NCBI RefSeq assembly: GCF_033110965.1
Contig: NZ_CP137003.1
Location: 3,410,001-3,474,000 of the forward strand
From: Raineyella sp. LH-20
GTDB taxonomy: Bacteria > Actinomycetota > Actinomycetes > Propionibacteriales > Propionibacteriaceae
Direction: 5' to 3'
DNA: 64,000 bases
Numbering within the stretch: the stretch's first letter is position 1; each line of letters begins with the position of its first letter. Of this stretch, positions 53,085-61,337 are shown one piece after another. Both the position numbers and the translations under genes were made by a program. Below the pieces are notes generated by a model. It had not been told where the DNA came from, did no database searches, and worked only from the letters and a program-made list of their open reading frames with translations.

Positions 53085-54803
53085 GTGCACGCCTGGAGCC
53101 TGGCACGCCGACTGGCGGTCGCCCAGTTGCTGGGGCTGCTCGTGCTGACGGCGCTGGCCAGCTGGGTCAGCTACTTCTACGCCCGGGAGGGCGTCTATCG
53201 GGCGCAGAGCGACCGGGTCCTCACCACCGCCCGTCTGCTCGCCCAGGAGCAGGACGTCCGGGAGGCGTACGCCTCCCCTGATCCGACGCAGGTCCTCGAA
53301 CCCGTGTCGCTCGCGGCCGCCGACCGGGCGGACGTCAGCTGGGTGACCTTCCTGGCCCTCGACGGCACCCGGCTGGCCCACTTCCGGCCGGACTGGGTGG
53401 GCTCCCACTACTCGGGTCGCCTCGAGCCGGCCCTGTCCGGGAGCGAGTTCGTCGAGACGTCGACCACCGGCACCGCCGGCCCGTCGGTGCGCGCCCTCGT
53501 CCCGATCCGTGCACAGCCCGGGCCGGACGCCGCAGGCGCTCCCGGCCCGGTCATCGGCATCGTGTCGGTGGGCCAGACGGTGTCCCAGCTGGACATCGTC
53601 GCCCGCGCCCAGATCCCCACGATCCTCGCCCTGGCGGCCGCCGTGGGGGCGGCCGGTCTGGGGGCCAGCTGGCTGCTCCACCGGTACCTCGAGCGGACGA
53701 CCTTCGGGCTGGGGCCGCGCCAATTGGCGGAGAACTTCACCTTCCTGGACACCGCACTGCACAACGTGAACGTCGGGATCGTCCTGCTGGCGCCGGACGG
53801 CTGTCTCGGTCTCTACAACGACCGGGCGGCCGAGTTGCTGGGACTGCCGAAGCCGCCGGAAGCCGGCGGTCACCGGGGAGGCCGAGCCACGGCCCGGATC
53901 GCCGACCTCGACCTGCCGGCGCCGCTCGCCGGCCTGCTCGCCTCCCGACGGGAGGCGCGGGACGAGCTCTTCCTGGCCGGGGAACGCATCCTCGTCGTCA
54001 ACCAGCAGCGCACCCGTCCGGTCGCCCGTCCCGGGCTGCGCCCATGGCGCCGGTCGGAGACGCCGGCTGATAACGGCACCGTCGTCACCCTCTACGACCG
54101 TACGGACGTCCAGCGGATGAACCGCGAGTTGGAGTCGACCCGGTCGCTGACCGATGCCCTGCGCTCGCAGACGCACGAGCATGCGAACCGGCTGCACACC
54201 GTGCTGTCCCTGCTCGAGCTCGGCCGTGCCGACCAGGCTCGTGAGCTGCTGACCGACGGCCTGCACACCGTCGGCACTCCGCTGCTGTCCTCACCGGACC
54301 TCGAGGCGGAGCCGGCGGTGACCGCCCTGCTGCTGGCGAAGTCGGCGCAGGCCCGAGAACGCGGGGTGCGGATGGACCACCGCAACGAGATCGACGCCCC
54401 GACCGGGATCTCCCCCGGCGACCTGGTGACCCTGCTCGGCAATCTCCTCGACAACGCCATCGACGCCGCCGACGCCGCCGGGCTGCCGCCGGAGGACCGC
54501 TGGGTGGATGCCGAGGCGCGGCTCGACGGGGATTGGCTGGTGCTGCAGGTCGCCGACGGCGGCCCCGGACCATCGGCCGCCGACCGGGAGAGGATGTACG
54601 AGCTGGGCTGGTCGACGAAGCCGGCCGGTCCGGCGGGGCGGGGCATGGGACTGGCACTGGTCCGCCAGACCGCGCGCCAGCTCGGCGGTCAGGTGGACCT
54701 CGTGCAGGACTCCGGGACGGTGTTCACGGTGGAGATCCCGGTCCGACGGCCGGTGGCCCTCGGTGCCGGTCGGTCCGCCGCCAGGAGTGGTGGCGATGCG
54801 TGA
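53085..54803 (+). CDS. Sensor histidine kinase of the DcuS/CitA/DctS family
   Basis: A 572-residue membrane kinase. TM1 is at about residues 10-30 and an extracytoplasmic PDC/sCache sensor domain follows (VSWVTFLALDGTRLAHF). TM2 is near 180-205 and a PAS domain begins ENFTFLDTALHNVNVGIVLL. The phosphorylation site is LRSQTHEHANRLHTVLSLLEL (quoted to 20 as RSQTHEHANRLHTVLSLLE) and the ATPase part has GNLLDNAIDAAD and GRGMGLALV. The family senses citrate or C4-dicarboxylates. It starts at GTG with GGGAGGG. It overlaps the response-regulator gene by 8 bp and probably controls dctA. Confidence 0.93.
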   Translation: MHAWSLARRLAVAQLLGLLVLTALASWVSYFYAREGVYRAQSDRVLTTARLLAQEQDVREAYASPDPTQVLEPVSLAAADRADVSWVTFLALDGTRLAHFRPDWVGSHYSGRLEPALSGSEFVETSTTGTAGPSVRALVPIRAQPGPDAAGAPGPVIGIVSVGQTVSQLDIVARAQIPTILALAAAVGAAGLGASWLLHRYLERTTFGLGPRQLAENFTFLDTALHNVNVGIVLLAPDGCLGLYNDRAAELLGLPKPPEAGGHRGGRATARIADLDLPAPLAGLLASRREARDELFLAGERILVVNQQRTRPVARPGLRPWRRSETPADNGTVVTLYDRTDVQRMNRELESTRSLTDALRSQTHEHANRLHTVLSLLELGRADQARELLTDGLHTVGTPLLSSPDLEAEPAVTALLLAKSAQARERGVRMDHRNEIDAPTGISPGDLVTLLGNLLDNAIDAADAAGLPPEDRWVDAEARLDGDWLVLQVADGGPGPSAADRERMYELGWSTKPAGPAGRGMGLALVRQTARQLGGQVDLVQDSGTVFTVEIPVRRPVALGAGRSAARSGGDA

Positions 54804-55521
54804 CCGGCAGGTGCTGATCGTCGAGGACGACCGGCTCACCGCGACGACGTACGCCGAGTACCTCACCCGGGCCGGCGCGTTCGTCGTCGTCCACAGCTCC
54901 CGCACCGCCCACGACGCCCTGGGGTTCCTGGCGGGACGGCTGCGCCGGACCGGGACCTTCGGGGTCGACATGGTCCTGCTCGACATGAACCTGCCGGACG
55001 GTCACGGCCTGGACGTCCTGGGGCAGCTGCGGGCGGCCGGCTTCACCGGCGGGGTGCTGGCGATGACCGCCGACACCGAACTGGAGACGATCCGCCGCTC
55101 GATCGCCCTGGGCGTCGTGCAGTATCTGGTCAAGCCCTTCGGCTACCAGCAGTTCGCCCAACGGGTCCGCTCCTTCCGCGACCTCTCGGTCGAGATCGAG
55201 GGACCGGGCAGGGCCGACGGCCAGGCGGAGGTCGATCGCGCGTTCGCCATGGTGCGGTCGACCGGCCCCGGCGACCTGCCGAAGGGTCTCACCGAGGGAA
55301 CGCTGAACACCGTCGTCGCGGTCCTGCAGGCGGCCGACAGGGCACTGAGCGCCGGCGAGGTGGGGACCGCGGTGGGCTCCTCCCGGGTGACCGCCCGCCG
55401 CTACCTGGAACATCTGCACCGGACCGGCATGGTGGACCGTACGCCGCGCTACGGGACCCCGGGCCGACCGGAGAACGAGTACCGCTGGCACCCCGCCCGA
55501 CCGGGACGGCCCACCGACTGA
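54796..55521 (+). CDS. Response regulator of the CitB/DctR family
   Basis: A 241-residue regulator with a receiver domain at residues 1-125 (IVEDDRLTA, phospho-acceptor Asp63 in LLDMNLPDGHG, Lys113 in LVKPFGY) and a C-terminal helix-turn-helix (SAGEVGTAVGSSRVTARRYL). It is the partner of the kinase it overlaps, and the likely target is the divergent dctA promoter. AGGAG lies 8 bp before the ATG. It ends 7 bp before the convergent DeoR gene. Confidence 0.93.
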   Translation: MRDRQVLIVEDDRLTATTYAEYLTRAGAFVVVHSSRTAHDALGFLAGRLRRTGTFGVDMVLLDMNLPDGHGLDVLGQLRAAGFTGGVLAMTADTELETIRRSIALGVVQYLVKPFGYQQFAQRVRSFRDLSVEIEGPGRADGQAEVDRAFAMVRSTGPGDLPKGLTEGTLNTVVAVLQAADRALSAGEVGTAVGSSRVTARRYLEHLHRTGMVDRTPRYGTPGRPENEYRWHPARPGRPTD

Positions 55522-55528
55522 AACCGGC

Positions 55529-56335
55529 TCAGCAGACCAGGACCTCGACGCCGGTCTCCCGGACGGTCCGGACGACCTCGTCGTCCACGGAGTCGTCCAC
55601 CACGACGTGGGTGAAGTCGCCGACGTCGCACAGCCGGTAGAGCGCACCGTGGCCGATCTTGGTGTGGTCGAGCAGCAGCACCCGGCGCCCGGCCGCCCGG
55701 ATCATCGCCTGCTTCGCCGCGACGACGGCCGGATCCTGGTGGTAGAGCACCCGGTCGCGCATCGAGGAGGTCGACGCGAAGAGCACATCGGCGTAGAGGG
55801 TCGCCAGGGCGTTCTCGCACAGGATGCCGAGGAACGCCGCGTGCCGTACGTCGTAGAGCCCGCCGAGGGCGATGACGCTCACCTCGTTCTGCTCGCCGAG
55901 GGCCTGCAGCACGGGCAGGGCGTTGGTGATGACCGTCAACGGGCTGCGCTGGGTGAGGTGGGGCACCAGGTGCAGCGCCGAGGTGGAGTCGTCGACGATC
56001 ACGACGTCCCCGTCGTTCACCAGTTCGGCGGCCGCCGCCGCGATCCGCCGCTTCTCGTCGACCGCCGTCCCCAGCCGGAACTCCAGGTCGCTCTCGTAGC
56101 GGGTCGATCGCTGGGCGGAGGCACCGCCGCGCACCTTCCGCAACGTGCCGAGCGCCTGGAGCTCGTCGAGGTCGCGGTGCACCGTCATCCGGCTCACCCC
56201 GAGTGCCTCGACCAGGTCGTCGACGTTGACGAAGCCGTCGCGACGTACGGCCGTGCTGATCCGGTCGAGACGGGCGGCCTTCGACAGCGGACGGTGGTGC
56301 GGCGCGGGCCGGTCGGGGTCGCTCAGGGCAGTCAT
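55529..56335 (-). CDS. DeoR-family sugar-phosphate-responsive repressor
   Basis: A 268-residue regulator. The N-terminal HTH is at about residues 18-72 (RLDRISTAVRRDGFVNVDDL, EALGVSRMTVHRDLDELQALG), and the rest is a DeoR sensor domain (VIVDDSTSALHLV, HTKIGHGALYRLC, VVVDDSVDDEVV). Members bind phosphorylated sugars. It lies downstream of a PfkB-type sugar kinase gene with a 141-bp gap, so it probably regulates that gene. A TGTGAT-A-ATCACA palindrome upstream of the kinase is a possible operator. Confidence 0.91.
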   Translation of the reverse strand: MTALSDPDRPAPHHRPLSKAARLDRISTAVRRDGFVNVDDLVEALGVSRMTVHRDLDELQALGTLRKVRGGASAQRSTRYESDLEFRLGTAVDEKRRIAAAAAELVNDGDVVIVDDSTSALHLVPHLTQRSPLTVITNALPVLQALGEQNEVSVIALGGLYDVRHAAFLGILCENALATLYADVLFASTSSMRDRVLYHQDPAVVAAKQAMIRAAGRRVLLLDHTKIGHGALYRLCDVGDFTHVVVDDSVDDEVVRTVRETGVEVLVC

Positions 56336-56476
56336 CGAGGTCTCCAGGGTCGGTCGCCGGACGGGTGGATGACGCGTCCCGAGGGGCGCGGTGCGGCGCT
56401 GGGCCGACGGTCGGCGGGCACGGTGGGGGCCTGAGCCCGGGAGTCCGCGACCACGGACCCCCGGACTCCGGGTCGG

Positions 56477-57424
56477 TCAGCCGGCCAACCGTGGCTGGGT
56501 CGTCCGGAACTCCTCGACCTGGGCACGGTCGACGATGCCGGCGTCGGACCCGAGGCCGGTGGCGACCAGGCTGCCACAGGCCAGGCCCCGTTCGGCGGCG
56601 TCCGCCGGGTCGAGACCGTCGAGCAGGCCGGAGATGAAGCCAGAGGTGAAGGCATCACCGCACCCGGTCGTGTCGACCACGTCGACGTCGTACGCCGGCA
56701 GGACGATCTCCTGCTGTCCCCGCGGGGCGATGCTCACGCCGTCGCCGCCCATGGTCAGCACCGTGCAACCGACCCCCTGAGCATGCAGCCAGGCGATGAT
56801 CTCGGCGCGGTCCTCGGTGCCGACGAGCCAGCCGGCCTCCTCGATGTTCGGCATCAGGTAGTCGATGTAGGGCAGCGCGGGACCGATCAGTTCCTGGGCG
56901 TCCGGACGGGGACTCATCAGGAAGTCGACCGTGGTGGTGCAGCCCAGTTCCTTGGCCTTCGCCAGGATGCGGGCCATCGGCGCGCCGTCGATGCCGGGCA
57001 GGATGAAGGCGCCGCCCAGATGGAACACGGTGGCCTCGGCGACAGCGTCCCACGGGACGTCGTCCTCGGTGAGGCCGGCATTGGCCCCGATGACGTGCAG
57101 GGCGGGCCGCGAGCCGTCGGGCCGGATCAGCAGCAAACTCGACGAGGTCTGCCGCTCCGGGTCGACCACCAGGTGGGTGGTGTCGACACCGTACCTCTCC
57201 ATCGTGGTGCGGATGAATCCGCCGATCGAGTCGTCGCCCACCCGGCCCACCGTGGCGACCCGGACGCCGAGCTTGGCCAGGTTGACCGACGGTGCAGCGG
57301 CCGTGCCCGCCACCGTGAACGAGATGCGGTCGAGCATCGCGAGCTGCTGGCCCGGCGGCACCGCCGCGAAGGGCCATCCGAGCGCGTCGGCGATGTGGGC
57401 TCCGAAAGAAATGACGTCGGGCAT
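56477..57424 (-). CDS. PfkB-family carbohydrate kinase
   Basis: A 315-residue ribokinase-like enzyme. The first signature GRVGDDSIGGFI is near residue 75. The second, DTTGCGDAFTSGFISG (about 245-260), carries the catalytic Asp. It phosphorylates a sugar or nucleoside; ribokinase, 2-dehydro-3-deoxygluconate kinase and fructokinase are alternatives that cannot be separated here. GAGGAAG precedes the ATG. Linked to the DeoR regulator downstream. Confidence 0.9.
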   Translation of the reverse strand: MPDVISFGAHIADALGWPFAAVPPGQQLAMLDRISFTVAGTAAAPSVNLAKLGVRVATVGRVGDDSIGGFIRTTMERYGVDTTHLVVDPERQTSSSLLLIRPDGSRPALHVIGANAGLTEDDVPWDAVAEATVFHLGGAFILPGIDGAPMARILAKAKELGCTTTVDFLMSPRPDAQELIGPALPYIDYLMPNIEEAGWLVGTEDRAEIIAWLHAQGVGCTVLTMGGDGVSIAPRGQQEIVLPAYDVDVVDTTGCGDAFTSGFISGLLDGLDPADAAERGLACGSLVATGLGSDAGIVDRAQVEEFRTTQPRLAG

Positions 57425-58071
57425 CGAGCTTCCTCTCAGCCGGGGCATCGCACCGTACGTGGCCGACACCCCCGCGGTCCGGTGGGTGCTGACGACCCGT
57501 CCGTTCCGCCGGTGGGATCGTCCGTCGGTGGCCTCGGGTACGACCGCAGCGATGGACCTCGTCGTACATCGTCACCAACACGGCAATGTTAGCAACTGTG
57601 ATAATCACACGCACCACCCCTGCCGAGTGATGCGCACCACCACCCCGCCGGAGCTTCGGAATCAGGATCGTATGGACCCGCAAGCCGCCGAACCACACGG
57701 ATCACCGGACCCATAGGTCGCCCGCCCATCGCCGACCGGAAGCGTTCCGCTGGCACGTACGCCTCGGGACAAGGTGATACGAACTGTTACAGGAGATCCG
57801 CCGACTCCACCCCTACCCCCTCCACCCCGCGGTGGCAGACTGAGACCCGGCAATGGCGCCGCACCGTGGATGCGAGAGCGCCGATGGACATCAGTCGCCC
57901 CCGGCACGGCCGACCGGCACTTGAATAATCTTGCACTATGCGCAAAACTGCATGGGCTGCACGGATCTGTCTTTCGTCGACCCGCCGGTCAGGACGGACA
58001 CCCCGGACGGGATCCGGCCCGGTCACGCAGCGATCCGCACCGCCGCCCCACAAGGAACGCAAGGAGACTCT
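57425..58071. other. Divergent promoter region of sugar kinase and DHA2 exporter
   Basis: About 650 bp without a gene. It holds a TGTGAT-A-ATCACA palindrome near the kinase, a possible operator with TTGC/GCAA arms near 57929-57945, and a leader of about 130 bp before the exporter. Open frames here show no conserved sequence. Confidence 0.6.
57597..57609. promoter_or_regulatory. Palindrome TGTGATAATCACA, probable DeoR operator
   Basis: A perfect 13-bp palindrome lies about 175 bp upstream of the PfkB kinase start. It would suit the DeoR regulator encoded downstream; a CRP-like site is an alternative, although the spacing is too short. Confidence 0.45.
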
Positions 58072-60078
58072 TTGTCCGCCATGCTCGAATCCGAGTCTGC
58101 CGCACCATCTACCTCGCATCGCACCAGTGCATCGACGCACAGTCCGGTCATGTCCCAGAAGCAGATCATGCTCGTCATCTACGGACTGATGGCCGGCATG
58201 TTCCTGTCGTCGCTCGACCAGACGATCGTCGGCACGGCGATCCGTACGATCGGTGACGACCTGCACGGCCTCGACCAGCAGGCATGGGTGACCACCGCCT
58301 ACCTCATCACCTCGACGATCGCGACCCCGATCTACGGCAAGCTGTCCGACATTTTCGGCCGCCGGCCCCTGTACATCTTCTCGATCACCGTCTTCATCCT
58401 CGGCTCACTGCTGTCGTCGTTCTCCACGTCGATGTACATGCTGGCGGCGTTCCGCGCCTTCCAGGGCATCGGCGCCGGCGGCTTGATGTCGCTGCCGCTG
58501 GCGATCATGGGCGACATGCTCGCCCCGCGGGAGCGGGCCAAGTACCAGGGCTACTTCCTCGCTGTCTTCGGCGTCTCCTCCGTCATCGGCCCGCTGGTCG
58601 GCGGACTCTTCGCCGGCACGCACACGATCGCCTGGATCGCCGGCTGGCGCTGGGTCTTCCTGGTCAACGTGCCGATCGGCATCATCGCGCTGGCGATGGT
58701 GATCGCGTTCCTGCACCTGCCGCGGTTCAACCACAACAAGCACGTACGGGTCGACTGGTGGGGCGCCACCGCGGTCGTCCTCGCTCTCGTCCCGCTGCTG
58801 ATGGTCGCCGAGCAGGGTCGTGTCTGGGGCTGGACGTCGGCGGCCTCACTGGCCTGCTTCGGCATCGGCGTGGTCGGCATCGTGGCCTTCATCATCATCG
58901 AGTCCCGGATGGGCCGCGACGCGATCATCCCGCTGTCGATCTTCCGGTCCCGGGTGTTCTCGATGGCCACCGTCCTCGGCGCCCTCGTCGGCTTCGGCAT
59001 GTTCGGCGCGATGATGACCCTGCCGCTCTACCTGCAGATCGTGATGGGGATGTCGCCGACCGAGTCGGGTTTCGCGACGCTGCCGATGATCGGCGGTCTG
59101 ATGGTGGCCTCCATCGTCTCCGGCCAGATCATCGCCCGCACCGGCCGGTACCGCCAGTTCCCGATCATCGGGACGGCGTTCGTGGTCCTCGGCTTCCTCG
59201 ACCTCACCTTCATCACCGCTGACACCCGCTTCGTGTATATCGCCGGCGGCATGGTGCTGATCGGTCTCGGCCTCGGCCAGCTCATGCAGAGCCTCGTCCT
59301 GGCCAGCCAGAACTCGGTCGCCCCGACCGACATGGGCGTCGCCACCTCGTCGGCCACGTTCTTCCGGCAGATCGGCGGCACGCTGGGCACCGCCATCCTG
59401 CTGTCGGTGCTGTTCGCCAGCATGACCGGCAACATCCGTACGGCGATGCAGGACAAGGACACCCTCACCGACGCGCTGGATGCGGCGATGACCCCGGCGG
59501 TGGCCCAGGCCCCGCAGAACGCCGGTGCGATGCGCCAGATCTGGACCCCGATCGTCACCCCGATCGAGGACGGGGTGCAGGCCCAGCTCGACCAGGCGGC
59601 CGCCCAGGCGACCAGCCACGCGCCGAACGAGGCCGCCAAGCAGGTCATCCTCCAGCAGGTCGCGGCACAGGCCGGGGCCACCGTGAAGGACGGCCGGATC
59701 GTCGTCGACTACAGCAACGACGCCCAGCGCCGTGCGATCGTGGACAAGACCGTGCCGACCGTCCTCGACGGACTGGCGGGCGACGGATCCGGGACCAGCA
59801 CCTCCGGCGACGTCAGCACGTCCGACACGTCGTTCCTCAACGGCGCCGACGCGCGACTGACCCGTCCGTTCCTGGTCGGATTCACCAAGTCGGCCGTCAG
59901 CATCTACTGGGTGGGCATGAGCGTGCTGCTGATCGCCTTCGTGCTGACCTGGTTCTTCAAGGTGCCCGAGCTGCGCATGCACTCCGCACTGCAGGAGCAG
60001 GCCAACCGGGCGGCCGCGAATGCGGAGGAGACCGCGGCCGGTGCCGGCCCGACCACGGACGATGGGTCCACCCGGTGA
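58072..60078 (+). CDS. DHA2 (EmrB/QacA-type) drug:H+ antiporter
   Basis: A 668-residue MFS exporter with 14 predicted helices. Motif C-type GVSSVIGPLVGG is present, with the first-loop motif LSDIFGRRPLY (motif A) and LDQTIVGTAIRTIGDDL in helix 1 (D1 motif). A large hydrophilic loop of about 130 residues lies between helices 13 and 14 (QDKDTLTDAL...). A protein of this size would expel drugs or lipophilic metabolites. Start is TTG with AAGGAG 5 bp upstream; an ATG lies 9 bp later. A strong hairpin follows the stop. Confidence 0.93.
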   Translation: MSAMLESESAAPSTSHRTSASTHSPVMSQKQIMLVIYGLMAGMFLSSLDQTIVGTAIRTIGDDLHGLDQQAWVTTAYLITSTIATPIYGKLSDIFGRRPLYIFSITVFILGSLLSSFSTSMYMLAAFRAFQGIGAGGLMSLPLAIMGDMLAPRERAKYQGYFLAVFGVSSVIGPLVGGLFAGTHTIAWIAGWRWVFLVNVPIGIIALAMVIAFLHLPRFNHNKHVRVDWWGATAVVLALVPLLMVAEQGRVWGWTSAASLACFGIGVVGIVAFIIIESRMGRDAIIPLSIFRSRVFSMATVLGALVGFGMFGAMMTLPLYLQIVMGMSPTESGFATLPMIGGLMVASIVSGQIIARTGRYRQFPIIGTAFVVLGFLDLTFITADTRFVYIAGGMVLIGLGLGQLMQSLVLASQNSVAPTDMGVATSSATFFRQIGGTLGTAILLSVLFASMTGNIRTAMQDKDTLTDALDAAMTPAVAQAPQNAGAMRQIWTPIVTPIEDGVQAQLDQAAAQATSHAPNEAAKQVILQQVAAQAGATVKDGRIVVDYSNDAQRRAIVDKTVPTVLDGLAGDGSGTSTSGDVSTSDTSFLNGADARLTRPFLVGFTKSAVSIYWVGMSVLLIAFVLTWFFKVPELRMHSALQEQANRAAANAEETAAGAGPTTDDGSTR

Positions 60079-60123
60079 CGTACGCCGGCAGGCGATAGCG
60101 CCTGAGGACAGGACGCCGTCACC

Positions 60124-60156
60124 GCAGAGGCCCGAGCCGATGGCTCGGGCCTCTGC
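60124..60156 (+). terminator. Terminator after the DHA2 exporter gene
   Basis: A perfect 15-bp stem (GCAGAGGCCCGAGCC and complement) with loop GAT. No T tract follows. Confidence 0.75.
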
Positions 60157-60303
60157 GATGTCCCCGTCCGGGGACCGGGTCGTTGTCCGAGGACCGGACC
60201 GGATCAGGGAGCCAGGTCGTCCGGGTCAGCTCGGGTCAGGTTCAGGTCGGACCGGTGCCCCGGGGCCGATCCCACCCCGGGGGGCCGATCTCCACCCCCG
60301 GGA

Positions 60304-60792
60304 TCAGGCCGGACCGGACGACGGGTCGAGGTGCTGGGCGAGGTAGTTCGGCACGCCGACGCGAGTCAGGGCGTCGAGCTGGCCCTCGAACCAGTCGGCA
60401 TGTTCCTCCTCGTCACGGGCTCCGGTCTCGAAGAACAGGGCGGTCGCGTGGTCACCGAGTGTGTGGCACTCCTCGGCGCCGGCGTTGAACAGGGCGATCG
60501 CCTCCTGTTCCCCGGCGTACGCCAGGCGGAGGACCTCTTCGGGATCCTCCCCCACTCGGATCGGGTTCATCCGCTGGAGGTTCGGGTGGCCGTCGAACAT
60601 CAGGATGCGCTGGATGAACTCGTCGGCATCCTTCATCTCGGCGATCGACAGGTCGTAGAAGACCTTCCCGAGGCGGGACAGCCCCCAGTTGTCGAGCATC
60701 CGAGCATTGAGGAAATAGGTGTTGATCACGGTGAGTTCGAGCGTGAGGCCGGCGTTCAGCAGCTCGATCACCCGGGGACTAACTGGCTTCAC
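60304..60792 (-). CDS. bfr: Bacterioferritin
   Basis: A 162-residue ferritin-fold protein that stores iron in a 24-mer cage. The first helix has ELTVINTYFLNARMLDNWGL. The haem-ligand Met is present in AEMKDADEFI (Met53). Glu19, Glu52, Glu about 95 and the EEEH pair (Glu/His about 128-131) are kept, but the usual ferroxidase His after Glu-Met-Lys is Asp55 here. The GTG start has GGAGGTG upstream and lies inside the bfd frame, 14 bp before the bfd stop, so the genes are coupled. Confidence 0.93.
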   Translation of the reverse strand: MKPVSPRVIELLNAGLTLELTVINTYFLNARMLDNWGLSRLGKVFYDLSIAEMKDADEFIQRILMFDGHPNLQRMNPIRVGEDPEEVLRLAYAGEQEAIALFNAGAEECHTLGDHATALFFETGARDEEEHADWFEGQLDALTRVGVPNYLAQHLDPSSGPA

Positions 60793-60985
60793 GGTCCACC
60801 TCCGGGAGTGACGCGTGGATGGTCTCAACATGCTCGCACAGCAGCCGCCGGATCGTCAGGACACAACTGCCACAATCGGTGCCGGCAGTGGTGGCACGGC
60901 ACACCTGGGCAACCGTCCGGGCACCGCGATCGACGGCGGAACGGATATCGCGGTCCGTCACGACCTTGCACTGACAGACGATCAC
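60779..60985 (-). CDS. bfd: Bacterioferritin-associated ferredoxin ([2Fe-2S])
   Basis: A 68-residue protein with the BFD-like [2Fe-2S] site: Cys4 and Cys6 in VCQCKV and Cys38/Cys41 in DCGSC. Bfd donates an electron to the bacterioferritin haem so that stored Fe(III) can leave as Fe(II). AGGAAGG precedes the ATG. It is the first gene of bfd-bfr and lies behind a DtxR/IdeR-type iron box about 50-70 bp upstream, so transcription is probably iron-regulated. Two extra cysteines (29 and 50) are not normally ligands. Confidence 0.93.
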   Translation of the reverse strand: MIVCQCKVVTDRDIRSAVDRGARTVAQVCRATTAGTDCGSCVLTIRRLLCEHVETIHASLPEVDREAS

Positions 60986-61035
60986 CGCATCATTCCTTCC
61001 TCCGGGCTGACCTCTGCGTCCTGGCCGCCCCTTAT

Positions 61036-61054
61036 TGGTTAGGGTAGCCTAAAC
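61036..61054 (-). promoter_or_regulatory. DtxR/IdeR-type iron box upstream of bfd
   Basis: The 14-bp core TTAGGGTAGCCTAA matches 12 of 14 positions of the IdeR/DtxR core TTAGGTTAGGCTAA and is nearly palindromic. It sits at the bfd promoter. Confidence 0.75.
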
Positions 61055-61197
61055 TCAGGACGCGGTGGTGGGGCCGGGCCACCCAAGGCTCCGTGCCACG
61101 CCACGGCCCGTCGCCACCAGCCCACGTCGCCCGGCGCCACCGGCCGCCCCACCACCGCATCACCACTCCCCGCCCCCCCCTCCCGCCACTCGGCCGC

Positions 61198-61245
61198 TCG
61201 GTCACTCGGTCACTCGGTCACTCGGTCACTCGGTCACTCGGTCAC
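61198..61245. repeat. 8-bp simple tandem repeat, six copies
   Basis: TCGGTCAC occurs six times in a row in the leader region of orn, about 95 bp upstream of its start. Confidence 0.92.
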
Positions 61246-61325
61246 TCGCCGAGAATGCTCCCGGTGGAGCGGTCACCCAAAGCCCCCACTCGCGGCCACT
61301 CGGGGAGCAACGCCACCCGCCGGAT

Positions 61326-61331
61326 TAGGAT
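61326..61331 (+). promoter_or_regulatory. -10 box of leaderless orn (TAGGAT)
   Basis: TAGGAT, six bases, then the GTG start of orn. No Shine-Dalgarno is present. Confidence 0.6.
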
Positions 61332-61337
61332 CGACGC

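Noticed and set aside
57425-58071. Small coding genes in the region before the DHA2 exporter
   Set aside because: The open frames on both strands lack a plausible start signal and conserved sequence; the region fits promoters and leaders better.
61061-61337. Proline/threonine-rich small proteins encoded by the TCGGTCAC repeat region
   Set aside because: The frames exist only because the 8-bp repeat and C-rich sequence lack stops; orn starts leaderless right after.
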